In this document: positions 25,401 to 33,246 of the stretch, in pieces
How the letters are laid out: each line of letters starts with the position of its first letter
Position numbering within the stretch: position 1 is the stretch's first letter
DNA from: Arcicella lustrica
GTDB lineage: Bacteria; Bacteroidota; Bacteroidia; Cytophagales; Spirosomataceae
DNA: 64,000 nt
Assembly: GCF_034930985.1 (NCBI RefSeq)
Contig: NZ_JAYGIM010000005.1
Span: 186,001-250,000 of the forward strand
Reading direction: 5' to 3'
The notes under the pieces: model-generated
Told to the model about the DNA's origin: nothing
The model's database searches: none
The model's input: only the letters and a program-made list of their open reading frames with translations
Translations under genes and position numbers: made by a program

Positions 25401-27727
25401 TTCAATGGTTACTGGATGGTCAAATTCTTAATAATTCTCAATTGAATACACTGCAAGCTACAAAAGCAGGAACCTACAAAGTTAAAGTTGAAACAACCGA
25501 AGGCTGTACAGGAGAATCAAATGAAATAAAAATCAAGCTTGGAAGTATTTATAAACCAGAAATAGCCGGGCAAACAGTATTTTATTGCGGGCAAAAATCA
25601 ATTAATTTACATAGTTATTCAAGAAAAGATTCAACAAAGGCATATACATTCACTTGGGGAAAGAACGGCACAAATATAGTAAACGAAAGTTCTTCAAATT
25701 TAAACGTTTATGAAGACGGCAAATATACAGTATCTTTTCAACAAGGAAGTTGCACTGCTACTTCAGATACTTTTTTTATAGCAAAATCAAGAAATAACAA
25801 ACTACCTATCAGTATCTATTCTGATGGAAATATTACTTGTACAAACCCTTCAACATACCTTTACTGTAAAACATCTATTGCAAAACAAAAAGAATGGAAA
25901 CTACAATGGTTAAAAGATGGAATTGCTATTGGGAATAATGATACTAGCTCCATTAAAATTAACGACGCAGGAGTATATTCTTTGAAAGCTGTTAATGGTA
26001 CCTGCGAAGGCGTTTCTAATGAAATACGTATCAATAAAATAGCTAATGATAATATAAAATTATTCTACTCTTCTAAAGAATGGTGCGAAGGCACCAAAAT
26101 GAGTATCGATTTATATAAAAATGTTTCGACTTCATATTTTGACTTAAAGACTCAAAAAGTAATTCAAGGAATTATACAACCAACAGAATGGTATAGAGAC
26201 AACAAACTAATCAACGAAGTAAACACACTTATCGATTCAAGCAAGTATTATGCGGATTTTGAGTATTTTAAAGATACAGATCTAATTACCACATTTATTG
26301 GAAGAGAATATTATATTTACTCGACATTGAACCATCAAACACCAGGAAAATATCATGCAGTTTATACTATCAAATATGATAATGGTACTGAATGTAAAGC
26401 CATTTCAGATACAGCTTCGATTTCTTTTAGCAAAAATGTACTGATAAATACTAATTCTGTTGATCCTACTTTAAATGTTATTCCAATCGTTGCTTGTAAA
26501 GATACTATTACATTTACAAGTTCTCCCTCCTCTGTTTTTTATGACCAGACCCCAATCCAATATACTTGGAAAAAAGATGGGAATATTTTCAAATCTCTTT
26601 CTAAGTCAGATTCGACTGATAGAATTTCGACTAATCAAGACGGAAATTATGTACTAGAAACCCTATATCAAAATGGCTGTAAATCTATTACTCCTCCATA
26701 TAAAATAACTTTGAGAAAACTTAATACCACAATTTACACCAATCAGTCCAGTATTTGTGAAGGAGAAAAAACCGCAATAAATGGTTATATTAATACTACT
26801 GATACAACTAAAATTCAATATCAATGGATAAAAGACGGTAAAGATTTAGCTTTTTCTAAATCTTTAGCCCAAATACAAGTAAGTGAATCCGGTGTATATC
26901 AACTCAAAGCAAGCCAAGGAAAATGTGAAGGAGTATCTTCTACTATCAATCTGAATTTCGTTAAAATCCCAACTAGTATTAGCCCTAAAGACTCTATTAC
27001 TTTTTGCGATAACTCAACCGTTGAACTGATTGCAAGTAACGAAACAGGTTTAAAATATCAATGGGAGCTTAATAATGCAGGTATTAAAGATGCTAATGTT
27101 TCCACTTTTAAAACAAATAACTCAGGTATTTATAGGGCTTTGCTCAGAAAGGGTGAATGTTGGGATTATTCAGAGAAAGTAAAAACAATTGCCCTTCCTA
27201 CTATTTTACCTAAAGCGACACTCACGGGCGACCAAAGTATTGATTATGACAAAGAAACTAAAATCTCTGTTAGTTTAAATTCCTACGCTCCGTGGACTTT
27301 AACATTTTCGGATGGGCAAATATTTACAGCCACAACTTCGCCTTTTGAGGTCAATGTAAAGCCGTTATCAACCACTACTTATACGCTAAGTGAAGTAAAA
27401 AATATTTGTGGTATCGGTACAACAGAAGGTTCTGCTAAAATTGAAGTAATTATTCTCGCTAATGATATTGAGAAAGATATTAACGTAGAAGTTTATCCTG
27501 TTCCTACTGCTGAAATTTGTAATTGGAAAGTAAGTACTGATAAGCCTGAAAAAGTATATTTGACGCTTTATGATGTAAGTGGAAAAAATATCCTAGAACA
27601 AACTTCTGAAGATCGTTCGCAAAATCATTCAGGAGTAATTGACCTTTCGACAATCAATGCAGGAACATATTTCTTAAAAATTGATGTAGGGAACAAAAAC
27701 ATTACTCGTAAGATTATTAAATATTAA
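22442..27727 (+). CDS. Giant secreted Ig-like repeat protein with type IX sorting domain
   Basis: 1761 residues. Signal peptide at residues 1-20 (ends NYTLFS). The body is a string of Ig/PKD-like beta modules of about 80-100 residues marked by recurring WxGPNxF motifs (WKGPNGF, WNGPNNF, WVGPNNF, WEGPNNF), W-K/L-K-D/N-G motifs (QWLKDGI, TWYKNGV) and closing GxY patterns; most modules carry a Cys pair. The last 80 residues (YPVPTAEICNWKVS, YDVSGKNIL, INAGTYFLKI, final RKIIKY) match a Por secretion sorting domain, so it is expected to cross the outer membrane by type IX secretion and be released or surface-attached. No enzymatic motif is seen; adhesion or matrix function is inferred. It contains an in-frame G8 tract at residues 294-297. 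Confidence 0.85.
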   Translation: MKHFYLLITLLFCINYTLFSQEISSNAPICLGDGLSFKVSRGKTFLWKGPNGFISNVQYPVIAKTTLENAGNYSVTIDGTTTLSIDVKIGKILTDKMYAYNSIYKNQIDFKAFANSSIDRQNYHLFKYYWNGPNNFTSNLQNPSINNFDKNAQGVYKVLIRDEFGCSSIPSTEVKFSKPDCPFQVGISLKVNGSVRYFFNNSENYSSDIFICQGSYAEFELDTSYLKNAKIKWYKDDLEINNFKETNFKTSENGVYHAVISTNTCEYKTQKLNLKNNSTPVIEISKNQTTICKQGGDDVTLISSISSFYANRLSYQWLKNDEIIEGATSHVHTTKEEGEYRLYLKADNCFVTTEPIKVVKSDKIQSKLIFSRDSDLNEYKELSLCSDKLNAFNLIGSGDGFKELSKDGLTIYSSQNNFRLSPFESSPYSPGTYILKVTQGNCVSKDSVKFSYGTMKNIPISFERVINNCSSFFNVQLSTLTLVPNRSNFTWYKNGVEYKNDYHLYPSSTGDYQLKYHDSQTGCTGESKIITIDNIYGKKIFSVNSPKGVKICKGNSYLLKLNRCYYYDNDAAVWKKDGKIILTKKCEVQVNESGKYWYEFKNDDCVYYSDTINVQVEDLVTPTITTSCLTDNKLTLVSSSIDSLKYIWFKNKEVVKNANTNTFYVDESGSYQLLKIKNGCVFPSNELIVDVFENEPQKKLSLCLDDTLKLYSSHQFASFLWVGPNNFTTTNPNPIIPKVTSAMAGTYTFTGFTQNGCKFTSQTEVKINTIQYSISLPQEITACKGSTIKLPEFSSNPSNASYNYARWEGPNNFNTTFNGDNPTLYNIVDSNSGLYKLTVYYTNNCLLKTSTNLKVSSTNDCKSISIGDIERYKSKVSCVNSIIEIPFTTTGQFPQGTKFKVISNNTILAEGLSSPLKLKIPDVYYSMTFKIVSDDNISSVSESIGVQGHYTPYLTSPLGYNSHANEIINACDSLTLYYSDYIGYKKVQWLLDGQILNNSQLNTLQATKAGTYKVKVETTEGCTGESNEIKIKLGSIYKPEIAGQTVFYCGQKSINLHSYSRKDSTKAYTFTWGKNGTNIVNESSSNLNVYEDGKYTVSFQQGSCTATSDTFFIAKSRNNKLPISIYSDGNITCTNPSTYLYCKTSIAKQKEWKLQWLKDGIAIGNNDTSSIKINDAGVYSLKAVNGTCEGVSNEIRINKIANDNIKLFYSSKEWCEGTKMSIDLYKNVSTSYFDLKTQKVIQGIIQPTEWYRDNKLINEVNTLIDSSKYYADFEYFKDTDLITTFIGREYYIYSTLNHQTPGKYHAVYTIKYDNGTECKAISDTASISFSKNVLINTNSVDPTLNVIPIVACKDTITFTSSPSSVFYDQTPIQYTWKKDGNIFKSLSKSDSTDRISTNQDGNYVLETLYQNGCKSITPPYKITLRKLNTTIYTNQSSICEGEKTAINGYINTTDTTKIQYQWIKDGKDLAFSKSLAQIQVSESGVYQLKASQGKCEGVSSTINLNFVKIPTSISPKDSITFCDNSTVELIASNETGLKYQWELNNAGIKDANVSTFKTNNSGIYRALLRKGECWDYSEKVKTIALPTILPKATLTGDQSIDYDKETKISVSLNSYAPWTLTFSDGQIFTATTSPFEVNVKPLSTTTYTLSEVKNICGIGTTEGSAKIEVIILANDIEKDINVEVYPVPTAEICNWKVSTDKPEKVYLTLYDVSGKNILEQTSEDRSQNHSGVIDLSTINAGTYFLKIDVGNKNITRKIIKY
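23323..23330. repeat. In-frame poly-G tract (8 G), candidate phase-variable site
   Basis: A run of eight G inside the coding sequence of the giant secreted protein, in a very AT-rich stretch. It spans the last base of a CAG codon, two GGG codons and the first base of GAC. With seven G the frame reaches TAA two codons later; with nine G it reaches TAG about eight codons later. The tract is therefore placed to switch the protein off by slippage in either direction. Confidence 0.75.
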
Positions 27728-27734
27728 TTCCTAC

Positions 27735-27780
27735 AAAATAAATAGAGCCACCCATTTTTATGCGTGGCTCTATTTATTTT
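27735..27780. terminator. Bidirectional terminator between giant protein and MIOX genes
   Basis: Perfect 17-bp inverted repeat (27735-27751 with 27764-27780; core ATAGAGCCAC) with A/T-rich ends on both sides. It sits between convergent stop codons, overlapping the last base of the left-pointing gene's stop. Confidence 0.9.
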
Positions 27781-28651
27781 AAAACTTCAAGTTAGCTGGT
27801 AAGTATTTCTTTACTAACTCTTTGTAATATGGTTTCAAGGCTTCAGTGTCTGGAGGTACAGGAAGTTTTGAATACAAATCATAAGGATTGAATTTCTTCA
27901 CCCACTCAAACATTTCGTGGTCATGTTCATCCATTAAATGCTCGTAAGCGTTTTCACGGTGTTGTGAATAAAATGAGTGATAGCGAATCATGTATAAGGC
28001 TGGCTCTGGTAAATTATCTTTTACCATTTGATATAAATACTCATCATGTCCCCATGACATATCTACGTTTCTTAAACCACAATTCGGTGAATAAACACCA
28101 TATTTAGTATTAAAACGTTCGTCATGTGCATCTGGATTTGCTTCAAAGTATTCTGAATAAACAATTTTATCTGAATGCTTACAACCTACTGGGAAAGTAT
28201 CACCTACTACAGCCCATTGTGGTTCTCCAAACAAACAAAGTACTTTACCCATGTCGTGCAATAAACCTGTTAATACAAACCAATCTGGATGTCCGTCTGC
28301 ACGGATGGCTTCCGAAGTTTGTAATAAATGTTGCCATTGGTCTAATGAAGTATCAGGGTCAGAATCGTCAACCAATGAATTCAAGAAATCAAAAGCATCC
28401 CAAATCGGCATTTCTTTTTTATCAAACTTCAAGAACTCTGCTTGTTTTTGCTTTACAAAGTCATAAGTTTGATACTTGTGATTCAAACGGTAAAACTCCC
28501 GAACGGTATCTCTTTCAGGATTATCATAATTACGATACTCGTCCTTTGTCTTTTTAAAAGTAGTATCTTCTTCAGGATAACGTTGCAAAACGTCGTCTTC
28601 CCAAACATCAAGGCTCGCTAAGGGAGCGATTTCTTTTTCTGAAAATTCCAT
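27779..28651 (-). CDS. Myo-inositol oxygenase (MIOX)
   Basis: A non-heme di-iron oxygenase that opens the myo-inositol ring with O2 to give D-glucuronate. 290 residues, close to the 285 of the mammalian enzyme and alike along the whole length. All six iron ligands are found: His108, His132, Asp133 (LLHDMGK), His202 (SWGHDEY), His225 (RYHSFY) and Asp258. The signature FGEPQWAVVGDTFPVGC is intact. MIOX is mainly known from eukaryotes and occurs in some bacteria, including Bacteroidota. An SGLT-type transporter lies just upstream on the same strand and may bring in the substrate. No uronate pathway genes are adjacent, so the fate of glucuronate is not shown here. Confidence 0.95.
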   Translation of the reverse strand: MEFSEKEIAPLASLDVWEDDVLQRYPEEDTTFKKTKDEYRNYDNPERDTVREFYRLNHKYQTYDFVKQKQAEFLKFDKKEMPIWDAFDFLNSLVDDSDPDTSLDQWQHLLQTSEAIRADGHPDWFVLTGLLHDMGKVLCLFGEPQWAVVGDTFPVGCKHSDKIVYSEYFEANPDAHDERFNTKYGVYSPNCGLRNVDMSWGHDEYLYQMVKDNLPEPALYMIRYHSFYSQHRENAYEHLMDEHDHEMFEWVKKFNPYDLYSKLPVPPDTEALKPYYKELVKKYLPANLKF

Positions 28652-28733
28652 AAGACCAAAACAGATTAAATGGCTATAAATTAAGATATTGAATGTTAAA
28701 AAATTAGATAATTGTACTCACAAAATATTTTCT

Positions 28734-28741
28734 CAAAAGTA
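28734..28741 (-). promoter_or_regulatory. Putative -7 box (TACTTTTG) of the MIOX gene
   Basis: Exact TAnnTTTG match on the minus strand in the 130-bp gap between the transporter stop and the MIOX start, about 85 bp from the ATG. It suggests MIOX can be transcribed separately from the transporter. Confidence 0.4.
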
Positions 28742-28781
28742 TAAATTTTCTAGCATAATTTTAGAAATTCCTAATTTTGAT

Positions 28782-30404
28782 TTACCAAAAAACAGTATAA
28801 AGTGCTGCTAAAACGCCACAAATCAGTACCGAAACAACCACAAAAGAATCTGAAACCTTAAACATACTCGAATCTATGGCTAAACCTTTTGTTTCTTCTT
28901 TTTTTCTGCCTTCTATTAAAGAAACAGTTACCATTATAACGACTAAAATTAGATAAACCCAAAGCGTTCTATCTAAAAAAGGAATCGGCTCTATTCCTAT
29001 CCATTCTGGTAACATTTTAAATAAAAGCGAAAGTGGCAAAGTCAGTACGGCAGCAATAATTGCCGCATTTGAAGTAGTTTTTTTCCAGAACAATCCTAAA
29101 GAAAACAAAGCAAATGCACCCGGTGTAATATAATTTGAATATTCTTGAATGAACTGATAAGCTTGTTCAAGATGACGAAGCTGTGGAGTAACCAACAATG
29201 CTATCGCAAATGAAACCCAAACGGCATATCGTCCTACTAAAACGGTATTTCGCTCAGTAGCGTCTTTTTTCAAGATTTTTTTATAAATATCTAAACTGAA
29301 AATCGTAGCAATACTATTACACTTACTTGCCAAAGACGCCACAATTGCAGCAGTAAGTGCCGCAAAGGCAAGTCCTTTTAAACCCATTGGCAAAAGATTC
29401 ATTAAAGATGGATAGGCATGGTCTGGTTTTACAATACCGTTTATATCTACCATTTCTTGTTGTAAAGAACCATTATTATATAGTACGTACGCCGCTATAC
29501 CCGGAATAACACAAATCAGTGGAATTAGTAATTTTAAAAAGGCAGCAAAAATAATCCCACTTCTTGCTGTTTTTAAATCTGCTCCCAAAGCTCTTTGAAC
29601 GATGTATTGATTACAGCCCCAATAATTCAAATTGTTTATCCACATCCCTCCTATCAAAATTGACAATCCGGGCAATTCATAATAGTACTTATCCCCTTTA
29701 GAGAATATCATGTGAAAATGGTCATCTGCTTTGGTTTTTAGCAAAGACAGTCCATCAAAAACGCCTTCTCCTCCAAATTTATCCGAAACCATATTTAAGG
29801 CTAAATAAGTGGTAGCCAATCCTCCCAAAATCAGTACGACCACTTGGATAACGTCGGTATAACCGATTACTTTCATTCCACCAAGGGTAATTAATATCGC
29901 AAAAATGGCTAAAGCACCCATACAATATTCAAACTGTAAACCTGTGATGGTTTCTAAAGCCAAAGAGCCTAAGTATAAAATGGAAGTAAGGTTGATGAAT
30001 ACATATAACAAAAGCCAAAATACTGCCATAATCGTCGCTACGGTATCGTTATATCGTAATGACAATAATTGTGGCATCGTATAGATTTTATTTTTCAGAT
30101 AAATTGGAATGAAAAAAACTGCCACGACAATCAAGGTTGCAGCCGACATCCATTCATAAGAAGAAATGGCTAAACCAATGGCAAAGCCTGAGCCAGACAT
30201 TCCAATAAAGTGTTCTGCTGAAATATTTGAAGCAATTAAAGATGCTCCGATTGCCCACCAAGTAAGTGAACCTTCGGCTAAAAAAAAGCCTTTTGTGGTT
30301 GAGTTTTTTGTTTTGTCTCGCTGAAATACCCAATAGCCATACGAACCAACAAGTATTAAATACAATGAAAAAACGACGTAGTCGAGCTGATGAAGGGAAT
30401 TCAT
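28782..30404 (-). CDS. Sodium/solute symporter, SGLT-like (probable inositol or sugar transporter)
   Basis: A member of the solute:sodium symporter family (SSS), closest in pattern to the SGLT/SMIT branch. 540 residues with about fourteen helices. Family sequences include WWAIGASLIASNISAEHFIG in the first core helix, MPQLLSLRYND, and NYWGCNQYIVQRALGA in the middle. The Na+-site helices with ASNISA and AIVASLASKCNSIATIFSLD are present. Because the next gene is inositol oxygenase, myo-inositol is the best guess for the substrate, but glucose or galactose cannot be ruled out. A 130-bp gap with a possible promoter separates the two. Confidence 0.88.
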   Translation of the reverse strand: MNSLHQLDYVVFSLYLILVGSYGYWVFQRDKTKNSTTKGFFLAEGSLTWWAIGASLIASNISAEHFIGMSGSGFAIGLAISSYEWMSAATLIVVAVFFIPIYLKNKIYTMPQLLSLRYNDTVATIMAVFWLLLYVFINLTSILYLGSLALETITGLQFEYCMGALAIFAILITLGGMKVIGYTDVIQVVVLILGGLATTYLALNMVSDKFGGEGVFDGLSLLKTKADDHFHMIFSKGDKYYYELPGLSILIGGMWINNLNYWGCNQYIVQRALGADLKTARSGIIFAAFLKLLIPLICVIPGIAAYVLYNNGSLQQEMVDINGIVKPDHAYPSLMNLLPMGLKGLAFAALTAAIVASLASKCNSIATIFSLDIYKKILKKDATERNTVLVGRYAVWVSFAIALLVTPQLRHLEQAYQFIQEYSNYITPGAFALFSLGLFWKKTTSNAAIIAAVLTLPLSLLFKMLPEWIGIEPIPFLDRTLWVYLILVVIMVTVSLIEGRKKEETKGLAIDSSMFKVSDSFVVVSVLICGVLAALYTVFW

Positions 30405-30577
30405 ATTAAATGGATAAAATCTAAATTAATCTAAGATATATCTAAAAGTAAATATTATTATTTTTTACTCGTTTTCTTGCAATTTTATCAAAATCACTGT
30501 CCTGATTACACAAACCATCGCTCAAATACTTTAGCCTTCGATTAAGTCGTTTAAAGAAAGACTAACAATTCTCTATC

Positions 30578-31549
30578 ATGCTATTTCAAAAAAACATTTC
30601 TTTTCTTAGCGTTTTGTTGCTTTGCTTTTGTTCGAAAAGTATAGCGCAAACGCCTTCTTTGAGCCAATTATTTTATCCAAATGTTACGTTACGAGCCGAG
30701 TTTATGCCCGAAACATCAATGTCGAACGGACAGAAATTTGGTTTCAACAGAAGTACGGCTTTAGGAATTATTCCTTTGAGTACAGAAATTCAAGCAGGAA
30801 TTGGTTTCGGGAAAAAAGCTGATATTCAGGCGAAGCATTCTCTATTGGTGGCAAATCTTGCCCAAATCAACACAACAATTGATGGAAAAGATGACCCAAA
30901 TGGTGGTTATAAAACTTTGGGCATGACTTACGTTCAACTAAAAGCAAGTTTACGAGAAAAACTTTGGGTGTATGCCGTTGGTGGTGGCATTACGCAAAGC
31001 AATGAAACCTTTTTAAATCCACAACCTTACTTTTATGGTGGAGCAGCTCGTTTGCGAATTTTGGGTTTAAAAACACAAATACTTTATGGCACTGCCATTA
31101 TTTATAATCAAAAATTCAGAATTGTACCTGTTTTTGGTTTCACAAAAGCGCTTGGAAACGACTGGAAGGTTTCTGGCATTTTGCCTTTCAGAGCCAGTGT
31201 TGGCTATAAAGTAAATCCTTGGCTTCATCTGGATTTTAATTCGGTTTACGATGGCTACAGTGCTGGTTATCAAGAGTACGCTATTTCAGAAAAAATGATT
31301 CGTCGTCAGAACTACCAGCAAGTAAGGTTTACTGTATCGGGCAATGCACATGTTTTGAATGTTTTTAATCTTGGTATTGAAGGTGGTTTAACGGCATTTA
31401 GGAAAGTAAAAACCTTTAATGCTGCTAACGAAAATCTTAGTACTTCAAGCTTGCCTGTTGCTCCCTATATAGGTTTTAGTGTAAGATATATCACAAGTAA
31501 ATCAAAAATTTCTTCCAAATTTTTGAAAAGTACTGGCATAGATTTTTAA
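30578..31549 (+). CDS. Secreted or outer-membrane protein of unknown function
   Basis: A 323-residue protein with a signal peptide (ends SKSIAQ at about residue 24) and a pattern of short alternating strands ending in aromatic residues (KLWVYAVGGGITQS, PYFYGGAARLRILG, GFSVRYITSK), consistent with a small outer-membrane beta-barrel. No named family is recognised. It is divergent from the symporter gene across about 170 bp and has no downstream partner on its strand for 500 bp. An inositol-linked porin role is possible from position alone, with little weight. Confidence 0.6.
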   Translation: MLFQKNISFLSVLLLCFCSKSIAQTPSLSQLFYPNVTLRAEFMPETSMSNGQKFGFNRSTALGIIPLSTEIQAGIGFGKKADIQAKHSLLVANLAQINTTIDGKDDPNGGYKTLGMTYVQLKASLREKLWVYAVGGGITQSNETFLNPQPYFYGGAARLRILGLKTQILYGTAIIYNQKFRIVPVFGFTKALGNDWKVSGILPFRASVGYKVNPWLHLDFNSVYDGYSAGYQEYAISEKMIRRQNYQQVRFTVSGNAHVLNVFNLGIEGGLTAFRKVKTFNAANENLSTSSLPVAPYIGFSVRYITSKSKISSKFLKSTGIDF

Positions 31550-31995
31550 GGTCATTGATAACATTCTGAAAAACAATAGTATCAATTCAACCTTATAAAA
31601 AATACCATTTGGTGGAAAATATGATTTATAAAAATTCAATAATTTTTCTTAGTTATTGAAGTAAAACCTTTCTAAATTTGGAGAAGATAGCTCGGCGATA
31701 ATATCAATATGGGCTTCTGCTTAATAAGTATTTTGTACCTGCCTAATAGCCCACTTAAAATTCTATCTGATTATTTTACTCGTTTGATACATCGCTTGTC
31801 TTGAAAAAGATGAGCTTATCAAAAACATCAGATTTTTTCCGAAAAAAAATAACTTCATCGCTACTTTTGGTGTTCGTTTAAAGAGTGATTTGAAGATTAA
31901 AAGCTTAATCATTACTTTCAATCATGAATTAAAAAACATGGTGTATATTGGTGGCTAGTAAAATCGAACATTAAGCAATAAAAATAAGTATTATA
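31550..31995. other. Intergenic region with a possible gene remnant
   Basis: AT-rich spacer before nrdB. The only coding-like stretch is a stop-to-stop frame of 56 codons at 31788-31958 on the plus strand, without an ATG near its beginning. Its end alternates polar and hydrophobic residues in a beta-strand-like way (FGVRLKSDLKIKSLIITFNH). It might be the remnant of a decayed gene or chance. Confidence 0.3.
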
Positions 31996-32025
31996 TAAAA
32001 AGATTGTGCATAAAAAGATTGTGCA
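31996..32025 (+). repeat. Direct repeat (15 bp x 2) upstream of nrdB
   Basis: TAAAAAGATTGTGCA occurs twice head to tail, 38 bp before the nrdB start. The position fits an operator or leader element of the reductase gene. It does not resemble the palindromic NrdR box. Confidence 0.5.
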
Positions 32026-32063
32026 GTAAAATAAGCTGACAAACAAAAATTCCCTTAACAACC

Positions 32064-33047
32064 ATGACAAACATTACGCAAATAGAGCCCCTTTTAGTCG
32101 AAGACCCAAACCGCTTTGTATTGTTTCCGATTAAGCAAAACGATATTTGGCAATTCTATAAAAAAGCGGAAGCTTCATTTTGGACTGCCGAGGAAATTGA
32201 CCTTCAACAAGATTTAGCCGATTGGGAAAATCGCTTAAATGATGGAGAAAGACACTTTATCTCGCACGTATTGGCATTTTTTGCAGCTTCAGATGGTATT
32301 GTCAACGAAAACCTTGCGGTAAATTTCCTTTCTGAAGTACAATATGCTGAAGCAAAATGCTTCTATGGATTCCAGATTATGATGGAAAATATCCACTCTG
32401 AAACGTACTCTTTGTTGATTGATACTTATATCAAAAATCCAGTAGAAAAAGATAAAATGTTGCGTGCGGTTGATACAATTCCTTGCGTAAAGAAAAAAGC
32501 TGACTGGGCATTGCGTTGGATTAACGATGGAAACTTTGCTGAGCGTTTAATTGCTTTTGCTGCTGTAGAAGGCATTTTCTTCTCAGGTTCATTCTGTTCA
32601 ATTTTCTGGTTGAAAAAACGTGGTTTAATGCCAGGTTTATCGTTCTCGAACGAATTGATTTCAAGAGACGAAGGTCTTCACTGTGATTTTGCTTGTTTAC
32701 TTTACACAGAGCATATCAAAAATCAATTAGAACCAGCTTCTGTCTATAAAATTATTATGGATGCGGTTTCTATCGAAAAAGAATTTGTAACGGATGCTTT
32801 GCCAGTTTCATTAATCGGCATGAATGCAGAATTAATGTGTCAATACATCGAATTCGTAGCAGACCGCTTATTGTTGGCTTTAGGCTTACAGAAACAATAT
32901 AACGCTACCAATCCTTTCGATTTCATGGAAATGATTTCATTACAAGGTAAAACAAACTTCTTTGAAAAAAGAGTAGCAGAATATCAAAAATCAGGCGTCA
33001 TGTCTGAAAAGGAATCGATGTCATTCTCTTTGGATGAGGACTTTTAG
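32064..33047 (+). CDS. nrdB: Ribonucleoside-diphosphate reductase beta subunit (class Ia)
   Basis: The small, radical-bearing subunit of aerobic ribonucleotide reductase, which with NrdA makes deoxyribonucleotides. 327 residues. Metal and radical residues are visible: Asp46 (AEEID), Glu108 and His111 with the radical tyrosine Tyr115 four residues on (ENIHSETY), and the second metal set in GIFFSG and DEGLHCDFA. The tyrosine makes it class Ia rather than the Phe-containing Ic. The alpha subunit is not next to it; only valS follows, after a terminator. A 15-bp direct repeat precedes it. Confidence 0.95.
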   Translation: MTNITQIEPLLVEDPNRFVLFPIKQNDIWQFYKKAEASFWTAEEIDLQQDLADWENRLNDGERHFISHVLAFFAASDGIVNENLAVNFLSEVQYAEAKCFYGFQIMMENIHSETYSLLIDTYIKNPVEKDKMLRAVDTIPCVKKKADWALRWINDGNFAERLIAFAAVEGIFFSGSFCSIFWLKKRGLMPGLSFSNELISRDEGLHCDFACLLYTEHIKNQLEPASVYKIIMDAVSIEKEFVTDALPVSLIGMNAELMCQYIEFVADRLLLALGLQKQYNATNPFDFMEMISLQGKTNFFEKRVAEYQKSGVMSEKESMSFSLDEDF

Positions 33048-33061
33048 TCAATATATCTAGC

Positions 33062-33113
33062 AATAACGACAAAGCCCTCAGACAATAATTGTGATGAGGG
33101 CTTTGTCGTTATT
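33062..33113. terminator. Intrinsic terminator after nrdB
   Basis: Perfect 19-bp stem (33062-33080 with 33095-33113; core GACAAAGCCCTCA) with a 14-base loop, 15 bp past the nrdB stop. The T tract is short, but the stem is very stable. Confidence 0.8.
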
Positions 33114-33192
33114 AGACTAGCTGCTACAGGAATTAAACCGATTTCCATCAATATCTCTTTCCAATCCATTAATTCCTTTCCTTCAAAATCCG

Positions 33193-33200
33193 TATCTTTG
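33193..33200 (+). promoter_or_regulatory. Putative -7 box (TATCTTTG) of valS
   Basis: Exact TAnnTTTG match, 47 bp before the valS ATG and after the nrdB terminator. A -33 like element is weak (CCTTTC about 15-20 bp upstream). Confidence 0.55.
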
Positions 33201-33246
33201 CAACAAATTTCGTCAGGACTGAAAACTGACCCACAATTCTTATAAA

